This document shows, one piece after another, positions 43,609 to 52,666 of a DNA stretch of 64,000 nucleotides. The translations under genes were made by a program, and so were the position numbers. The DNA lies in assembly GCA_036732005.1 (NCBI GenBank), contig DAINDF010000013.1, positions 1 to 64,000 on the forward strand. Reading direction: 5' to 3'. Every line of letters starts with the position of its first letter. The first letter of the stretch is position 1. The notes below the pieces were generated by a model. It was not told the DNA's origin, did no database searches, and saw nothing but the letters and a program-made list of their open reading frames with translations. This stretch comes from UBA1926 sp036732005. Lineage in GTDB: Bacteria; Planctomycetota; Phycisphaerae; Phycisphaerales; UBA1924.

Positions 43609-45360
43609 TCACATCGCGTTGCCGGCGGCCTTGGCGTCGCGCTGGGCGAGGGCGCGCTCGCTCGCCTCGAGGTCGCGGATGAGGCGGCCCCCGCCCTGGA
43701 TGCTCATCGTGGGCTTCTTGCGGTTGAGCGTGCCGATGACCCAGTGGTCGGTGAGCATCACCTCGAGCGCCTGGATGAACTTGGCGATGTTGACGCTCTG
43801 CATCGGGCCCGTGCCCGCCGTGACCCGCTGCAGCGCGAGCAGGATCGACTCGGCGTCGCGGTTGGTCTCGAGGATCTCGAGCATGCCCTTGAAGACGCCG
43901 GCGACCGGCAGCATTGCCTGGCCCCGCCGGTAGCACTCGACGCGGTTGATCCGCCCGTCGGCGTACTCGGCGACCCAGCCCCGCTCCGCGTCGCGCAGGT
44001 TCAGGGTGAACTCGTTGACCTTGGAGACGGCGAAGTCGCTCTTGCCGCCGCTGAGCCGCTCGATGACGGCCTTGGCCGAGGCGATGTCGAAGGTGCCGAA
44101 TCCCGCCTGGCGGATGTCCTCGTTGGCGAACCCTCCCTGGGCGAGCCAGCGCCAGGCCTGCTGGGGGGTCAGGCGGAGGCCCGACTCCTTGGCGATCGAC
44201 TTGCAGTGGTCCTGGAGGTCGGTGAAGCACCCGTTGGCGGCGTACCAGTACTCGGCGAACTGGATGTGCTGGCGGATGTTCCGGCGGTTCTTCTCGTCGT
44301 AGGCGGACCGGAGCCAGGCGGGGTCGTGCTCGCCCCGGTCGATCTCGAGCAGCATGTACGCCGCCTCGCGCGCCGACCCGTGAGCGAGGGTCATGCCCGC
44401 GGCGAGGATCGGGTCGGCGAAGCCGGCGGACTCGCCGCAGAGCAGCCAGTTCTCGCCCACGAGCCGGTCGGCGAGCTGGGACCAGTTCTTGGTCGAGAGC
44501 ACGCCGGTGTCGGGCGTCGCCTGCGCCATCAGCCCGCTGATCTGGGGCTGGTCGGCGATCGCGGTCTTGTAGAGTTCCTCGGTCGAGAGCCCGCGCTGCT
44601 GGTAGTACGACGAGGGGCAGATCAGCCCCACGCTCGACCGCGTCGGGCCCAGCGGGATGAACCAGATCCACCCGTAGGGAAGCGACCGCACGCTCACGCG
44701 GGTGCCCCCCACGCCGATGCGCACCGCCCACTCCGCGTTGTTCCAGTACTGCCAGATCGCGATGTTCTTGAGCGACTCGGGCACGACCGACTCGACGCCC
44801 ATCGCCCGGCGGAGAAGGCCCGCGTGCCCCGACGCGTCGACATACCACCGCGCCGTCACCGTCTCGCCCGAGTCCAGCCGAAGCCCGAGGACGCGGTCGC
44901 CCTCCCGCAGCACCTCGCGGACCATCGTCTCCTCGCGCACCTCGGCGCCGAGCGACTCGGCGTGGCGCAGCAGGATCTCGTCGTAGATCTCCCGGTCGAC
45001 CTGGAAGGCGGTGTGCCGGCGCTGCCCCTCGAACCTCGCGGGGCGGGGCTCGTCGACGAAGTGCTCCACGGGGTAGAAGTCGAAGTCCCACACCTCCTGC
45101 TTCTTGCCCCAGGTGTAGCTCGCGCCGAGTTTGATCGGGAAGCCGGCGGCCTCGACCTTGTCCCACACCCCCATCTCGTCGAGGATGTGGCTGATCCCGG
45201 GCAACTGGCTCTCGCCGACATGCTCGCGCGGGAACTTCGCCTTCTCCAGGATCAGCACCCGCAACGCGGGGTCGTACTTCTTCAGCAGCGACGCGATCGT
45301 GCTCCCGGCCGGGCCCCCGCCGATGATCGCGATGTCGTACCCACCGTCCCCGTTCTTCAC
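43609..45360 (-). CDS. Flavin-dependent halogenase
   Basis: 583 residues. I use the GTG at 45360, which has AGAGGAG 8 bp upstream; other starts (GTG 45369, TTG 45405) lie further out. The FAD-binding IIGGGPAGST is at residues 12-21 and GES at 49-51. The halogenase signature WxWxIP appears as WIWFIP at 231-236. A Lys at 77 in GFPIKLGASYTW matches the position of the catalytic Lys that relays hypohalous acid in characterised enzymes. A second FAD motif is CGESAGFADPILAAG. Such enzymes chlorinate or brominate aromatic or free substrates using FADH2 from a partner reductase. No reductase or biosynthetic cluster adjoins. Confidence 0.85.
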   Translation of the reverse strand: MKNGDGGYDIAIIGGGPAGSTIASLLKKYDPALRVLILEKAKFPREHVGESQLPGISHILDEMGVWDKVEAAGFPIKLGASYTWGKKQEVWDFDFYPVEHFVDEPRPARFEGQRRHTAFQVDREIYDEILLRHAESLGAEVREETMVREVLREGDRVLGLRLDSGETVTARWYVDASGHAGLLRRAMGVESVVPESLKNIAIWQYWNNAEWAVRIGVGGTRVSVRSLPYGWIWFIPLGPTRSSVGLICPSSYYQQRGLSTEELYKTAIADQPQISGLMAQATPDTGVLSTKNWSQLADRLVGENWLLCGESAGFADPILAAGMTLAHGSAREAAYMLLEIDRGEHDPAWLRSAYDEKNRRNIRQHIQFAEYWYAANGCFTDLQDHCKSIAKESGLRLTPQQAWRWLAQGGFANEDIRQAGFGTFDIASAKAVIERLSGGKSDFAVSKVNEFTLNLRDAERGWVAEYADGRINRVECYRRGQAMLPVAGVFKGMLEILETNRDAESILLALQRVTAGTGPMQSVNIAKFIQALEVMLTDHWVIGTLNRKKPTMSIQGGGRLIRDLEASERALAQRDAKAAGNAM

Positions 45361-45509
45361 CGCCGACACTCCTCTCGCGCCCCGTGGCGAGCCCGCCGCG
45401 GGCAATCCGGGCCGTACACACCGTGCTTCGGGCGTTCTTCTCCCCCGATGCAGAGTCTACCGGCCGCCCGGGGCATGCCCAGCCCCAACCGCGAGGCCCG
45501 GGGGGGTTA

Positions 45510-46805
45510 TCACCCCTCCCACCGAGACTCGGCGGCGAGTTCTTCCTGCAGCGCGTCGGCCAGGTAGGCGTACTGCGACTCGTCGTTGTAGAGCTGGGCG
45601 CTCAGGCGGATCGACCGGCGCCCGTTGAAGGGGCTGTTCGGGTCGCCCAGCCGCCAGACCGGGACCTGGATCCGGTGACGGTCGAGCAGCGCGTCCTGCA
45701 GCGCGTCGGCGAACCGCGTGGGGCGGGAGGCGAGGCGGGCCCGGGCCGCCACGGGCACACGCGGCAATTCGAGCATCGCGAGCGGCCCGATGAGGCCGTC
45801 CTCGTACGGCTTCTCCAGCCCGAGGCGCTCGCGGAGGAGGTCCCGGGCGGCCAGCGCGAGGGCGCGATTCCGGCCCACGATCCCGGGCCAGTCCGTCCCG
45901 GCGATCTCGGGCAGGAGCCGCACCGCGTCGGCGAGCGCGCAGGCCCCGGTGCGGTCGTCGGTGCCGACGAAGTCGAACTCCAGCGCGAATCGCTCGCGCC
46001 CGTGGGTGCCGGCGGGGGCGTCGGCGAAGTTGCTGAGCGCCATCGGGCGGAACGCGGGCCGGAGATCGGGGCGGACCCAGAGCAGCGCGACGCCCTTCGG
46101 CGCGCACAGCCACTTGTGGCAGTTCGCGGTGTAGAACACGGCCCCCATCGCCGCGAGATCGGTCTCCACCGCGCCCGGGCCGTGCGCGCCGTCGACCAGG
46201 GTCGCCACGCCGCGGGCGGACAGCTCGCGGCAGAGCCGCGCGATCGGCAGCACGACGCCCGAGGGGCTGGTGATCTGGCTGAGCATCGCCAGGCGCGTCC
46301 GCGGGGTGACGCCCCCGAGGATCGCCGAGACGATGTCCTCGCCCGTGACCGTGGGCCCGCCGGGCCCGGGCTGCGGGAAGGGAACCTCGACGACCCGGGC
46401 GCCCGCCCGGGCCGCGGCGCGGCGGAGGTTGTTCCGGCACGCGGGGTAGTCGTGCGTGGTCGTCAGCAGCTCGTCGCCCGGGGCGAGCGGGGCCCCGAGG
46501 CCCACGCCCGTCGCTGCGTTCTCCAGCACGGTGGCGACCGCGACCGTCGCGTTGGGGACGAAGACCAGGTCCCTCGGCTCGGCGTTGACCAGCGGGGCGA
46601 CCGCCGCCCGGCTCGCGTCGAGCAGATCCCAGAGATCAACGCAGAAGAACGAGACCGCGTCGCGCTCCATCCGGTCGCGGTATCGCCGCTGCGCCTCGAG
46701 CACCCCGGTCGGGCAGGCCCCGAACGACCCGTGGTTCAGGTACACGAGCGCGGGGTCGAGCGACCAGTGCCGCGCGAGCGGGGGTTGGGCGGGCGGGATC
46801 GGCAT
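45510..46805 (-). CDS. Class V aminotransferase (isopenicillin-N-epimerase-like)
   Basis: 431 residues. The N-terminus YLNHGSFGACPTGVLEAQRR is typical of the CefD/isopenicillin N epimerase-like group of fold-type I PLP enzymes. LVDGAHGPGAVETDL carries the Asp that pairs with the pyridine nitrogen, and FYTANCHKWLCAPKG carries the Schiff-base Lys. Related enzymes act as epimerases, desulfurases or lyases, so the reaction cannot be named. It lies 36 bp after a small hypothetical gene on the same strand. Confidence 0.88.
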   Translation of the reverse strand: MPIPPAQPPLARHWSLDPALVYLNHGSFGACPTGVLEAQRRYRDRMERDAVSFFCVDLWDLLDASRAAVAPLVNAEPRDLVFVPNATVAVATVLENAATGVGLGAPLAPGDELLTTTHDYPACRNNLRRAAARAGARVVEVPFPQPGPGGPTVTGEDIVSAILGGVTPRTRLAMLSQITSPSGVVLPIARLCRELSARGVATLVDGAHGPGAVETDLAAMGAVFYTANCHKWLCAPKGVALLWVRPDLRPAFRPMALSNFADAPAGTHGRERFALEFDFVGTDDRTGACALADAVRLLPEIAGTDWPGIVGRNRALALAARDLLRERLGLEKPYEDGLIGPLAMLELPRVPVAARARLASRPTRFADALQDALLDRHRIQVPVWRLGDPNSPFNGRRSIRLSAQLYNDESQYAYLADALQEELAAESRWEG

Positions 46806-46841
46806 CGGGGCGCAGCGTAGCCGGGCCCGCCGACCGGGCGC

Positions 46842-47150
46842 TTACCCGTTGGTGTCGAGCAGGCGGCCCAGGTTGACGCCCGTCGCGGCGGCGTTGCGGT
46901 CCGCCGGGTGGCGGTAGAACGCCAGCCGCTCCGCCGAGGGTTGGGGCGAGTCGCCCGCGAAGTCGACGCCGCCCGGCACCACGCCCGCCACCAGCCGCGC
47001 GACGCGCGGGTCGACACGGTCGGCCGAGGCCTCGCCCCTCTGCACCGTCGCGGCCGGGGCGACCGGCGTGACGGGGCGGACCCGGGCCGTCGGCTGCACG
47101 CCGTAGGTGCGCGCCAGGTGGAACGGCAGGGTGGGCGGGATCGCGTCCAT
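46842..47150 (-). CDS. Small hypothetical protein
   Basis: 102 residues from the ATG at 47150; longer in-frame starts read into the Cys-rich sequence upstream and look artificial. The sequence is Ala/Val/Pro/Arg-rich in the first half (VQPTARVRPVTPVAPAATVQ). It ends with a more structured tail containing RLAFYRHPADRNAAATGVNL. No ribosome site is clear and no family is recognised. The tail may be a conserved motif of planctomycetes, since it is Tyr/His-containing and not low complexity. Confidence 0.5.
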   Translation of the reverse strand: MDAIPPTLPFHLARTYGVQPTARVRPVTPVAPAATVQRGEASADRVDPRVARLVAGVVPGGVDFAGDSPQPSAERLAFYRHPADRNAAATGVNLGRLLDTNG

Positions 47151-47271
47151 GAGCCGGCATTCTACTCGCCGTCCGCTCGATCTCGTGCGCCCGCGGCGCA
47201 AGAACCCGATCCCCGTTCGGGGGGAAGGTCCGCAAATCCCCGACCCCCGGCACGGGGGGGCATTCATCGCG

Positions 47272-47646
47272 TCAGGGCATCGGGAACAACTGGATCGGGC
47301 TCTTGCCCATCGAGAGCATCAGCACCGCAAACGCGAGCAGGGCGGCGAGCGCCGCGAGGACCATCCAACGCCGACGCCGCGAGCGGGGGGTCAGGGCCCG
47401 TCTGGCCCGACGGCAGGCGGCGAGGAACTCGGGCTTGCGGTCGATCCGGTCGTAGCCCTCCTGGTGGACGATCTTGTTGCGCACCGTCGCGACGAGGCGC
47501 AGGTCGCGGACGAGGGGCTCGGCGAGGTCGCCCCAGACGCTGTCGATCATCTCGTGGAGCCCGCGCCCGCTGGCGTGGTAGCGCGAGGCGAGGAGGGCCT
47601 CGAGCCGTTTCGACCAGGTCACCGCGAGGTCGAGGTCGCTCCGCAT
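47272..47646 (-). CDS. Small membrane protein with DUF4145-like helical domain
   Basis: 124 residues. The first 85 residues are helical (LAVTWSKRLEALLASRYHAS; LVRDLRLVATVRNKIVHQEG) and resemble the RNase-H-less helical bundle of DUF4145-type proteins, in which RNKIVH is common. An Arg-rich stretch (RRARRALTPRSRRRR) is followed by one C-terminal helix (WMVLAALAALLAFAVLMLSM). It is thus a tail-anchored protein. It lies 10 bp downstream of folC and is probably in the same operon. Confidence 0.65.
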   Translation of the reverse strand: MRSDLDLAVTWSKRLEALLASRYHASGRGLHEMIDSVWGDLAEPLVRDLRLVATVRNKIVHQEGYDRIDRKPEFLAACRRARRALTPRSRRRRWMVLAALAALLAFAVLMLSMGKSPIQLFPMP

Positions 47647-47656
47647 CGGCGCCTCC

Positions 47657-49087
47657 TCAGGTGCTCGTGCCGGCGAGTTCGCGCTTCTTCGCCTCGAACA
47701 GTGCCTTGGCCTCGCCGGCGAGGTGGAACGAGCCGGTGACGCAGATCAGGTCGTCGCGCTGCACGGCCCGCGCCGCGGTGTTGATCGCGTCGCGCAGCGT
47801 GGGCGCCACCTGGCTCATGCGCCCGTGGACCTCCTCGAAGCGGCGGGCGAGTTCGCCCGGGTCGACGGCGCGCGGGTTGTTCGCCGCGCGGGTGAAGATG
47901 ACCTTGTCCGCCCCGCGCCCGATCTGTTCGAGCATCGCGTCGATGTCCTTGTCGGCGGCGCACCCGAAGATCGCGACCATCGAATCGCAGCGGATGTGCG
48001 CGCCGATCGCGTTGATCAGGCAGCGGAGGCTCTCGCCAGTGTGGGCCCCGTCGACGATCACCCGCGGCGCGTCCCAGACCTGTTCGAGCCGCCCGTTGCG
48101 GGCCGCCGCGGCGAGGCCCATCGCCGTCCCGCGCTCGGTGCAGGCGAAGCCCGACCTGGCGAGCTGCTGGAGGATCGCCAGCGCGAGCCCGCAGTTCTCG
48201 GCCTGGTGCTCGCCCTCGAACGGCACGGGGAGGTGCTCGAAGGCGAGGTCCCCGCTCGTGACGCAGACGCGGGTGTGCGGGCCCATCGCGTGCGCCGACT
48301 CGAAGCGCTTGGTGAACTCGATGTCGCGCCCCAGCACCCGCAGCGGGGCCCCGGCCGCCGAGGCGACCTCCTCGAAGACCGCGATGACGCCCGGCTGCTG
48401 CGGGACCGTCAGGCAGGGGACGCCGGGCTTGATGATCCCGGCCTTCTCCCTCGCGATCTTCTCGACGGTGTCGCCCAGGATCGCCGTGTGCTCGAGCTGG
48501 ATCGCCGTGATCCCCGCGACGACGGGCGTGATGATGTTCGTCGAGTCCAGCCGCCCGCCCAGCCCGACCTCGACGACGGCGGCGTCGACGGCCTGCTCGG
48601 CGTAGTGCAGGAAGGCCAGCGCGGTGACGCACTCGAAGAAGGTCGCCTCCCCCAGCGACGCGGGCAGGCTCTCCGCCGCGTCACGCACCCGGCTCATGAG
48701 CCGGGCGAACGCGTCCTCGCCGATCGGCTCGCCCCCGATCCGCACCCGCTCGCGGACATGCACCAGGTGCGGGCTGGTGAACAGGCCGGCGGCGTAGCCG
48801 TTCGCGCCGAGGCAGCCGGCGAGCATCTCGCAGACGCTGCCCTTGCCCTTGCTCCCGGCGATGTGGACCATCGGGGTCGCGTCCTGCGGGTCGCCCAGGG
48901 CGGCCGCGAGCGCTCGCATGCGGTCGAGCTTGAAGATGTCCGGGTCGGGCCTGGGGAGGCGGACGCGCTCGAAATTGACCCGTTCGGAGAGCCACCTCTC
49001 GGCCTCGGGCGCGTCGGCGAAGGGCCGGCGCTTCCGGGGCTTGGTCTCGACGCCCGAGGCCGCTTTCTTCTTGCCGCCGCGCGACAT
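47657..49087 (-). CDS. folC: Folylpolyglutamate synthase/dihydrofolate synthase
   Basis: 476 residues from the ATG at 49087, which overlaps the pdxJ stop by one base. The P-loop region MVHIAGSKGKGSVCEMLA, the following FTSPHLVHVRERVRI, the EVGLGGRLDSTN signature and the ATPase-domain IVDGAHTGESLR are those of the FolC/Mur-ligase family. It adds glutamate to (dihydro)folates using ATP. A basic extension of about 25 residues (KKKAASGVETKPRKRRP) precedes the fold. folC follows pdxJ, linking two vitamin pathways. Confidence 0.93.
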   Translation of the reverse strand: MSRGGKKKAASGVETKPRKRRPFADAPEAERWLSERVNFERVRLPRPDPDIFKLDRMRALAAALGDPQDATPMVHIAGSKGKGSVCEMLAGCLGANGYAAGLFTSPHLVHVRERVRIGGEPIGEDAFARLMSRVRDAAESLPASLGEATFFECVTALAFLHYAEQAVDAAVVEVGLGGRLDSTNIITPVVAGITAIQLEHTAILGDTVEKIAREKAGIIKPGVPCLTVPQQPGVIAVFEEVASAAGAPLRVLGRDIEFTKRFESAHAMGPHTRVCVTSGDLAFEHLPVPFEGEHQAENCGLALAILQQLARSGFACTERGTAMGLAAAARNGRLEQVWDAPRVIVDGAHTGESLRCLINAIGAHIRCDSMVAIFGCAADKDIDAMLEQIGRGADKVIFTRAANNPRAVDPGELARRFEEVHGRMSQVAPTLRDAINTAARAVQRDDLICVTGSFHLAGEAKALFEAKKRELAGTST

Positions 49088-49899
49088 CAGCACCGCCCCC
49101 CCGACAGGGACGCGAGCCGCGCCCCGGTCATCAAGGACTTCATCTCCTCCACCGCCCGACGGAGGCCGACATAGACCGCCCGGCTCACGATCGCGTGCCC
49201 GATGTGGAGTTCCTCGACGCCCGGGAGGGCGGCGATCGGCTCGACATTGTGGTAGTTGAGCGCGTGGCCGGCGTTGAACCGCATGCCCGCGGCCCGGATC
49301 GCGGCGCCGGCGCGCTCGACGCGGCGCAGCTCGGCGACGAGCTCGGGGCGGCGCGGGTCCCCCCCGCACATCGCGAAGACATGGGCCCAGGGCCCCGTGT
49401 GCACCTCGCAGACATCGAAGCCCGCCTCGGCACAGGCCGCGACCTGCCGGTCCTCCGCGTCGATGAAGGCGGAGACGATCAGCCCGGCGTCGCGCAGGCG
49501 GGCGACGACCGCGCGCATGCGGGTTTGTTGCCCGGCGACATCGAGCCCGCCCTCGGTGGTCACCTCCTCGCGCCCCTCGGGCACGAGCATCGCCGTGTGG
49601 GGCCGCAACTCGCGCGCGATGGCGATCATCTCCTCCGTGGCCGCCATCTCGAGGTTGAGCTTGACCTTCACCAGCCGGCGCAGGAGGCGGACATCGCGGT
49701 CGTGGATGTGCCGCCGGTCCTCGCGGAGGTGGACGGTGATGCCGTCGGCCCCGCCGAGCTCGGCCTCGTGGGCGGCCCGGACGGGGTCGGGCTCGCCGAT
49801 GTCCGAGGCGTGGGGCCCGACCGCGATCGCGTCGCTCCCCCGATACCGGGCCTGCCTGAGGGTGGCCACATGATCGATGTTGACGCCCAACTGGATCAT
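49087..49899 (-). CDS. pdxJ: Pyridoxine 5'-phosphate synthase
   Basis: 270 residues. The characteristic PdxJ start MIQLGVNIDHVATLRQARY is present. So are DGITVHLREDRRHIHDRDV, NLEMAATEEM, EVHTGPWA, AGHALNYHNV and EELHIGHAIVSRAVYVGL. It condenses 1-deoxyxylulose 5-phosphate with 3-amino-2-oxopropyl phosphate, the last ring-forming step of the DXP-dependent vitamin B6 pathway. It heads the operon with folC. About 178 bp separate it from the divergent small membrane protein gene. Confidence 0.95.
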   Translation of the reverse strand: MIQLGVNIDHVATLRQARYRGSDAIAVGPHASDIGEPDPVRAAHEAELGGADGITVHLREDRRHIHDRDVRLLRRLVKVKLNLEMAATEEMIAIARELRPHTAMLVPEGREEVTTEGGLDVAGQQTRMRAVVARLRDAGLIVSAFIDAEDRQVAACAEAGFDVCEVHTGPWAHVFAMCGGDPRRPELVAELRRVERAGAAIRAAGMRFNAGHALNYHNVEPIAALPGVEELHIGHAIVSRAVYVGLRRAVEEMKSLMTGARLASLSGGRC

Positions 49900-50027
49900 C
49901 CCCGTGAGTGTAGGCGGGGGCCTGATTTCGCCGAAGCCCGGCCTGGCTGATTGGTATTTGATTGGTTTCTTGGGGGCGATCGGCCAATTCTTGGGTAAAT
50001 CAACAAGTTGACTTGCATACCAGACTA

Positions 50028-50039
50028 GTTAGTGCTAAC
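50028..50039. promoter_or_regulatory. GTTAGTGCTAAC dyad upstream of a small membrane protein gene
   Basis: GTTAG and CTAAC form perfect arms around TG, extended by one more A-T pair on each side (50027-50040). The dyad sits 38 bp upstream of the ATG at 50077 in an unusually AT-rich stretch. A TTGACT (50008-50013) lies just upstream. TTAG/CTAA arms recall sites of DtxR/MntR-type metal repressors; that link is speculative. Confidence 0.4.
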
Positions 50040-50076
50040 TTATATGTGGTCTCGGGTTCACCTGAAGGAGGGCACC

Positions 50077-50379
50077 ATGAAAGCGCTCGTTGCCATCAAC
50101 CGCGTCTGTTACGGCTCCTGCCTGCTGAGCATCATCGCCGGGGCGTTTGTGACCGTGTGGGCGATCTGGACCGAGCAGGAGGATGTCGGCTGGAAGGGCG
50201 TCTCGACCGCCGCGGTGCTTGTCTTCGCCTCGATCCTGGTGCTCGCGACCAACGCGATCATCGGGACGAAGGTCATGAACGAGCGCGGGGGTCTCGGGGA
50301 CTTCCTGCCGGGGCATGGTCGGGGCGGGCCGCGGCCCAGGACGGCGCCGCCGGCGCCCGACGGGAGCCGGGAGTCGTGA
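50077..50379 (+). CDS. Small two-helix membrane protein
   Basis: 100 residues from the ATG at 50077, chosen for the perfect AAGGAGG 7 bp upstream; an upstream ATG at 50032 lacks one. Two membrane helices (CLLSIIAGAFVTVWAIWTEQ; GVSTAAVLVFASILVLATNA) are followed by a Gly/Pro/Arg-rich cytoplasmic tail. I recognise no family. It has its own AT-rich upstream region with a dyad, so it may be specifically regulated. Confidence 0.7.
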   Translation: MKALVAINRVCYGSCLLSIIAGAFVTVWAIWTEQEDVGWKGVSTAAVLVFASILVLATNAIIGTKVMNERGGLGDFLPGHGRGGPRPRTAPPAPDGSRES

Positions 50380-50466
50380 CCACCCCCGCCGAGGGGAGGG
50401 GGCGCGGGTCCTGGAGCACGGGGCGGCCCCGGTGCGTGTGTTCTCCCGGTGCGGGCCGAGCGCGCG

Positions 50467-50493
50467 ATAAAAAACCCGGGCGCGGGGCGCCCG
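50467..50493 (-). terminator. Terminator of the haloperoxidase gene
   Basis: On the minus strand a perfect 9-bp stem (50485-50493 with 50473-50481) with a 3-nt loop is followed by TTTTTT (50467-50472 read in reverse). It lies 35 bp after the stop codon. Confidence 0.85.
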
Positions 50494-50527
50494 GGCGGGG
50501 AGTGGACGGTCTCGGCGGGGCTTCAGA

Positions 50528-52666
50528 TCACGGGCAGCCGGCCATGAAGGCCTGGATGAAGGTGATCAGGTCGGTCAGGTCGTAGAGGCCGAACGGGTCG
50601 GCGATGTCGGCAATGGGGTCCTGGCCCGTGAAGGCGACGATGAAGCCGGTGAGGTCGGAGAGGTCGAGCAGGCCGCTGCCGTCGATGTCGGCGGGGCAGT
50701 CGGCGCTGCCGGCGAAGTATTGGACGCCCTTGCGGAAGACATCCTCGCTGACGGCGATGCCCATGTGGCGGCCCGGCAGGTCGTCGGCCGGGGGGTGGAT
50801 GCCGCCCCAGATGCGGCTCATGGAGGTCTGGTCGGAGGCGTCCTGATAGGTGGCCCACTGGAGGGTGATGTCCTGGCTGGGGCCTTCCTCGAAGACGAGA
50901 TACTCGTTCTCGGGGCAGAAGAACTCGCCGACGCCGCCCGGGAAGAAGGCCGACCCGGTCATCAGGGTCATGATCTCCGCGGCGGCGCGGGAGTAGGTGG
51001 AGTGCCCGGAGACATAGCCCGCGAACGGGGGCGTGACGAAGGAGGGCCGCTGGTAGGGCCACCAGTTCTCGGCGAGGATCCAGCCCACGCCGGCGTCGTC
51101 GGTGGCGGGGTTGTTGATGTAGAGGGGCCCGCGCCAGGCGTTGACGGCGATCTTGCCGACATCGCCCGCGAGGTGGGCGTGGCGTTGGCCGGGTGCGCTG
51201 GACTGGGCGGTGACGACCTCGATCACGCCCGGGTAGAGGCGGATGCCGTTGGGGTTGTAGGACGGGCCCAGGGGGTCGCTGGACTGGCCTTGATCGGCCA
51301 TGTACCTGATGGCGGAGACGGGGCGGACATAGTCGTACGCCCCCTTGCAGCCCCAGGCGGTGATGGCGACATCGTGCATCGCGCCGCCCATGAGCAGGTA
51401 GGCCTTCACATCCCACTCGAGATCGTCAACGATCGGTCCGATGCCGCGGAAGCGTTTCTCGAACATCGGGTGGTCGTTGACATAGTTGAGGATGGTGAAC
51501 CAGTGGCCCGGTGGGGTCTCGGAGTGGGGCCCGTCGGCCCAGAACTCGGCGAGGATGCGGGCGTAGTCGCCCCGCGGGACGACCTGCTGCGGGTAGGGCA
51601 GGCCGGTGACGGGGTTGAGGGCGTGCCCGGGGCTCCAGTCGCCGCCTTCGAGGTGGTCGTAATACTGGGCCCAGTCGTCGACGCCCGGGAGGGCGCTGTT
51701 GCCGAACGAGTCGGGGGAGATGTCGATCATCACGCCATCGGTCGGGTCGAGGTGGCTCGACCAGAGGACGACCATCTCGTTGCCCCAGCGGTAGTACTCA
51801 TCGCCCACGCCGTTGAAGTAGGGCGGGTGGCCCGGGTCGTGGTAGACGGGGTAATCGAACCCGTCGCGCGGGTGGAGGACCGCCTCGGCGGGGTCGAGGG
51901 CAAAGCCGGGCAGGGCGCCCCACTCGGGGCTGAGGAACTCGAGCGACCCGAGCGGGATGGGGTTGCCCGACTGGTCGACGAAGAACTCGATCGCCAGGGG
52001 CTGCCAGCGGTTGGGGTCGACGATGTCCGGGTTGCCCGGGAAGTCGGGGAACATCGGCGGGTTGACGGGGAAGTACCAGTTGTTCGAGTACCCGTTCTGC
52101 TCGTTCGACCCGTCGGTCATACCGAAGGCGATGATCCCGACGGCGATGCGGTTGCCGAGCGCGGCGGGCGTGGTGCCGACCGTGGAGGTGTTGGCGGGGT
52201 TGAACCCGAGGTTGACCATCGTGGCGTTGATCAGCGGGATGGAGGTGGCCGCGCCCACCGAGTTCTGGAAGCGGTGCAGCAGGAGTCGGCAGGTGGCGTA
52301 ACAGATCGCCTCCTCGCGGGCGGCCTGGATGTCCTGCGCGGTCATCTTCTCCTGGTGGAAGATCTGGTCGGCGGCGGGGTCGAAGGCGGCCCAGGCGTCC
52401 CACATCGCGGCGGCGGTGTGATAGAGGTTGCGGGCGTGCACGGTGGGGCGGGCCCGGTCGTTGCGGATGCACTCGAGCAGGACCTCGCTCCACTCGCGGG
52501 CGATCGAGTGCGTCGCGGCGCCGCGCGGGTTGAGCGTGTGGGCCACGCCGTTCTCGTCGAAAGTCCGGTACAGGTAGCCGGCCTGCTGGGCGGCGGCGGG
52601 AGACCCCAACGCGACGACGCCCGCGCACGCAACGAGCACGCAGGCGGAAGACTTCACCCTCTTCAT
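50528..52666 (-). CDS. Vanadium-dependent haloperoxidase with C-terminal dockerin-like tail
   Basis: 712 residues from the ATG at 52666, with GGAG at good spacing and a signal peptide (ACVLVACAGVVALGSPAAA). All three parts of the vanadate-binding signature are intact. They are KGAYDYVRP (Lys441), YVSGHSTYS (His555) and SRIWGGIHPPADD (His624, fitting SRx5Hx3D). Such enzymes oxidise halides with hydrogen peroxide; acid phosphatases of the same fold lack the long N-terminal region. The last 58 residues are two dockerin-like units (CPADIDGSGLLDLSDLTGF; IADPFGLYDLTDLITFI) ending GCP, as in the subtilase and the di-haem peroxidase. Halide preference cannot be read from sequence. Confidence 0.9.
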   Translation of the reverse strand: MKRVKSSACVLVACAGVVALGSPAAAQQAGYLYRTFDENGVAHTLNPRGAATHSIAREWSEVLLECIRNDRARPTVHARNLYHTAAAMWDAWAAFDPAADQIFHQEKMTAQDIQAAREEAICYATCRLLLHRFQNSVGAATSIPLINATMVNLGFNPANTSTVGTTPAALGNRIAVGIIAFGMTDGSNEQNGYSNNWYFPVNPPMFPDFPGNPDIVDPNRWQPLAIEFFVDQSGNPIPLGSLEFLSPEWGALPGFALDPAEAVLHPRDGFDYPVYHDPGHPPYFNGVGDEYYRWGNEMVVLWSSHLDPTDGVMIDISPDSFGNSALPGVDDWAQYYDHLEGGDWSPGHALNPVTGLPYPQQVVPRGDYARILAEFWADGPHSETPPGHWFTILNYVNDHPMFEKRFRGIGPIVDDLEWDVKAYLLMGGAMHDVAITAWGCKGAYDYVRPVSAIRYMADQGQSSDPLGPSYNPNGIRLYPGVIEVVTAQSSAPGQRHAHLAGDVGKIAVNAWRGPLYINNPATDDAGVGWILAENWWPYQRPSFVTPPFAGYVSGHSTYSRAAAEIMTLMTGSAFFPGGVGEFFCPENEYLVFEEGPSQDITLQWATYQDASDQTSMSRIWGGIHPPADDLPGRHMGIAVSEDVFRKGVQYFAGSADCPADIDGSGLLDLSDLTGFIVAFTGQDPIADIADPFGLYDLTDLITFIQAFMAGCP

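Noticed and set aside
43609..52666. Halogenase and haloperoxidase as one halogenated-metabolite cluster
   Set aside because: About 5 kb of unrelated genes (aminotransferase, folC, pdxJ) separate them. One is cytoplasmic and the other exported, and no biosynthetic or reductase genes are present.
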